The notes beneath the pieces are model-generated. The model had not been told where the DNA came from. It worked only from the letters and a program-made list of their open reading frames with translations, and did not search any database. Shown here one piece after another: positions 63,748-64,000 of a stretch of DNA of 64,000 nt. Every line of letters begins with the position of its first letter. Within the stretch, counting starts at the first letter, position 1. A program made the position numbers and the translations under genes. Source of the stretch: Calendula officinalis (lineage: Eukaryota > Streptophyta > Magnoliopsida > Asterales > Asteraceae); assembly GCA_963853835.1 (NCBI GenBank), contig OY970822.1, forward strand, positions 90,828,000 through 90,891,999, read 5' to 3'.

Positions 63748-64000
63748 GAGCATCTCCAATGGTAGTTTTTTTAAAAGCTTATTACTATTTGAATAAGTCT
63801 TTGGATGAGTTTTTACCCATTGGAATGACTAGCTTTTTTAAAAGCTTATTCAAATACTTTTTTTCTACTAACATTTTAATGGACTTTCAAAAGTTGTCTT
63901 TTTTAGTCCTCTATGTTTAATAGTTTTTCATTTTAAACTTTAGATATATTATACATAAATTCTTTATTATATTTTTATTAGTTAATACCAGTATATAAAT
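63748..64000. mobile_element. Harbinger-like MITE, cut by the window end
   Basis: GAGCATCTCCAATGG starts after TTA. Inverted AAAAGCTTATTCAAA-type arms follow. No right terminus is seen before the window ends. Confidence 0.5.

Overview
This is plant nuclear DNA, from a eudicot. Four intron-rich nuclear genes have GT-AG introns and typical plant families, and they are spread among dense plant transposons: Ty1/copia, LINE, SINE, hAT-, Stowaway- and Harbinger-like MITEs, and a Helitron. The style of the LINE ORF1 and of the copia element's extra ORF reminds me of Asteraceae genomes, but that placement is inference. All splice sites were placed by eye from GT-AG signals, frame continuity and family knowledge.

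Layout. (1) 1-12546: about 12 kb of degenerate ACTGCT-type trinucleotide/hexanucleotide array. It has a higher-order unit of about 2.05 kb, two hAT-like MITE insertions and two near-identical 720-bp unique spacers 3347 bp apart. The very long poly-Leu, poly-Ser, poly-(Thr-Ala) and poly-(Ala-Val) open frames here are repeat artefacts. (2) 12750-17612 (-): a complete 14-exon signal peptide peptidase-like (SPPL) protease gene of 530 codons. (3) 18240-18830 (-): a decayed TMK-type LRR receptor kinase fragment. (4) 19948-33423: a 5'-truncated LINE (+) split by a 12.45-kb Ty1/copia element (-). The copia element has 979-bp LTRs, a GTCTC target duplication, a tRNA-iMet-type primer site, frameshifted gag and pol, and a very large extra 3' ORF. 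(5) 33505-34456: nested MITEs. (6) 34935-37787 (+): a 7-exon gene for a protein with seven CCHC knuckles, Air1/ZCCHC7-like. (7) 37788-42569: intergenic DNA with a SINE and two hAT-like MITEs. (8) 42570-46473 (-): a GAMYB-type R2R3-MYB gene with a miR159 target site. (9) 49695-55971 (-): a complete 20-exon KIN-12E-type kinesin gene of 1212 codons. (10) 56391-64000: repeat-rich DNA with a Harbinger transposase relic, an internally deleted LINE that keeps ORF1, a Harbinger-like MITE, a 790-bp non-autonomous Helitron and a tandemly doubled 205-bp tRNA-like unit.

The host genes are unrelated single genes: intramembrane proteolysis, nuclear RNA surveillance, gibberellin/miR159 control of flower and seed development, and cytokinesis. 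They share no pathway. Their reading frames are clean over 48 exons in total, so the frameshifts in the mobile elements are unlikely to come from a generally poor assembly. The most unusual objects are the array with its higher-order structure, the roughly 1340-codon extra ORF of the copia element, and a group of hAT-like MITEs that share end style but have unrelated filler.
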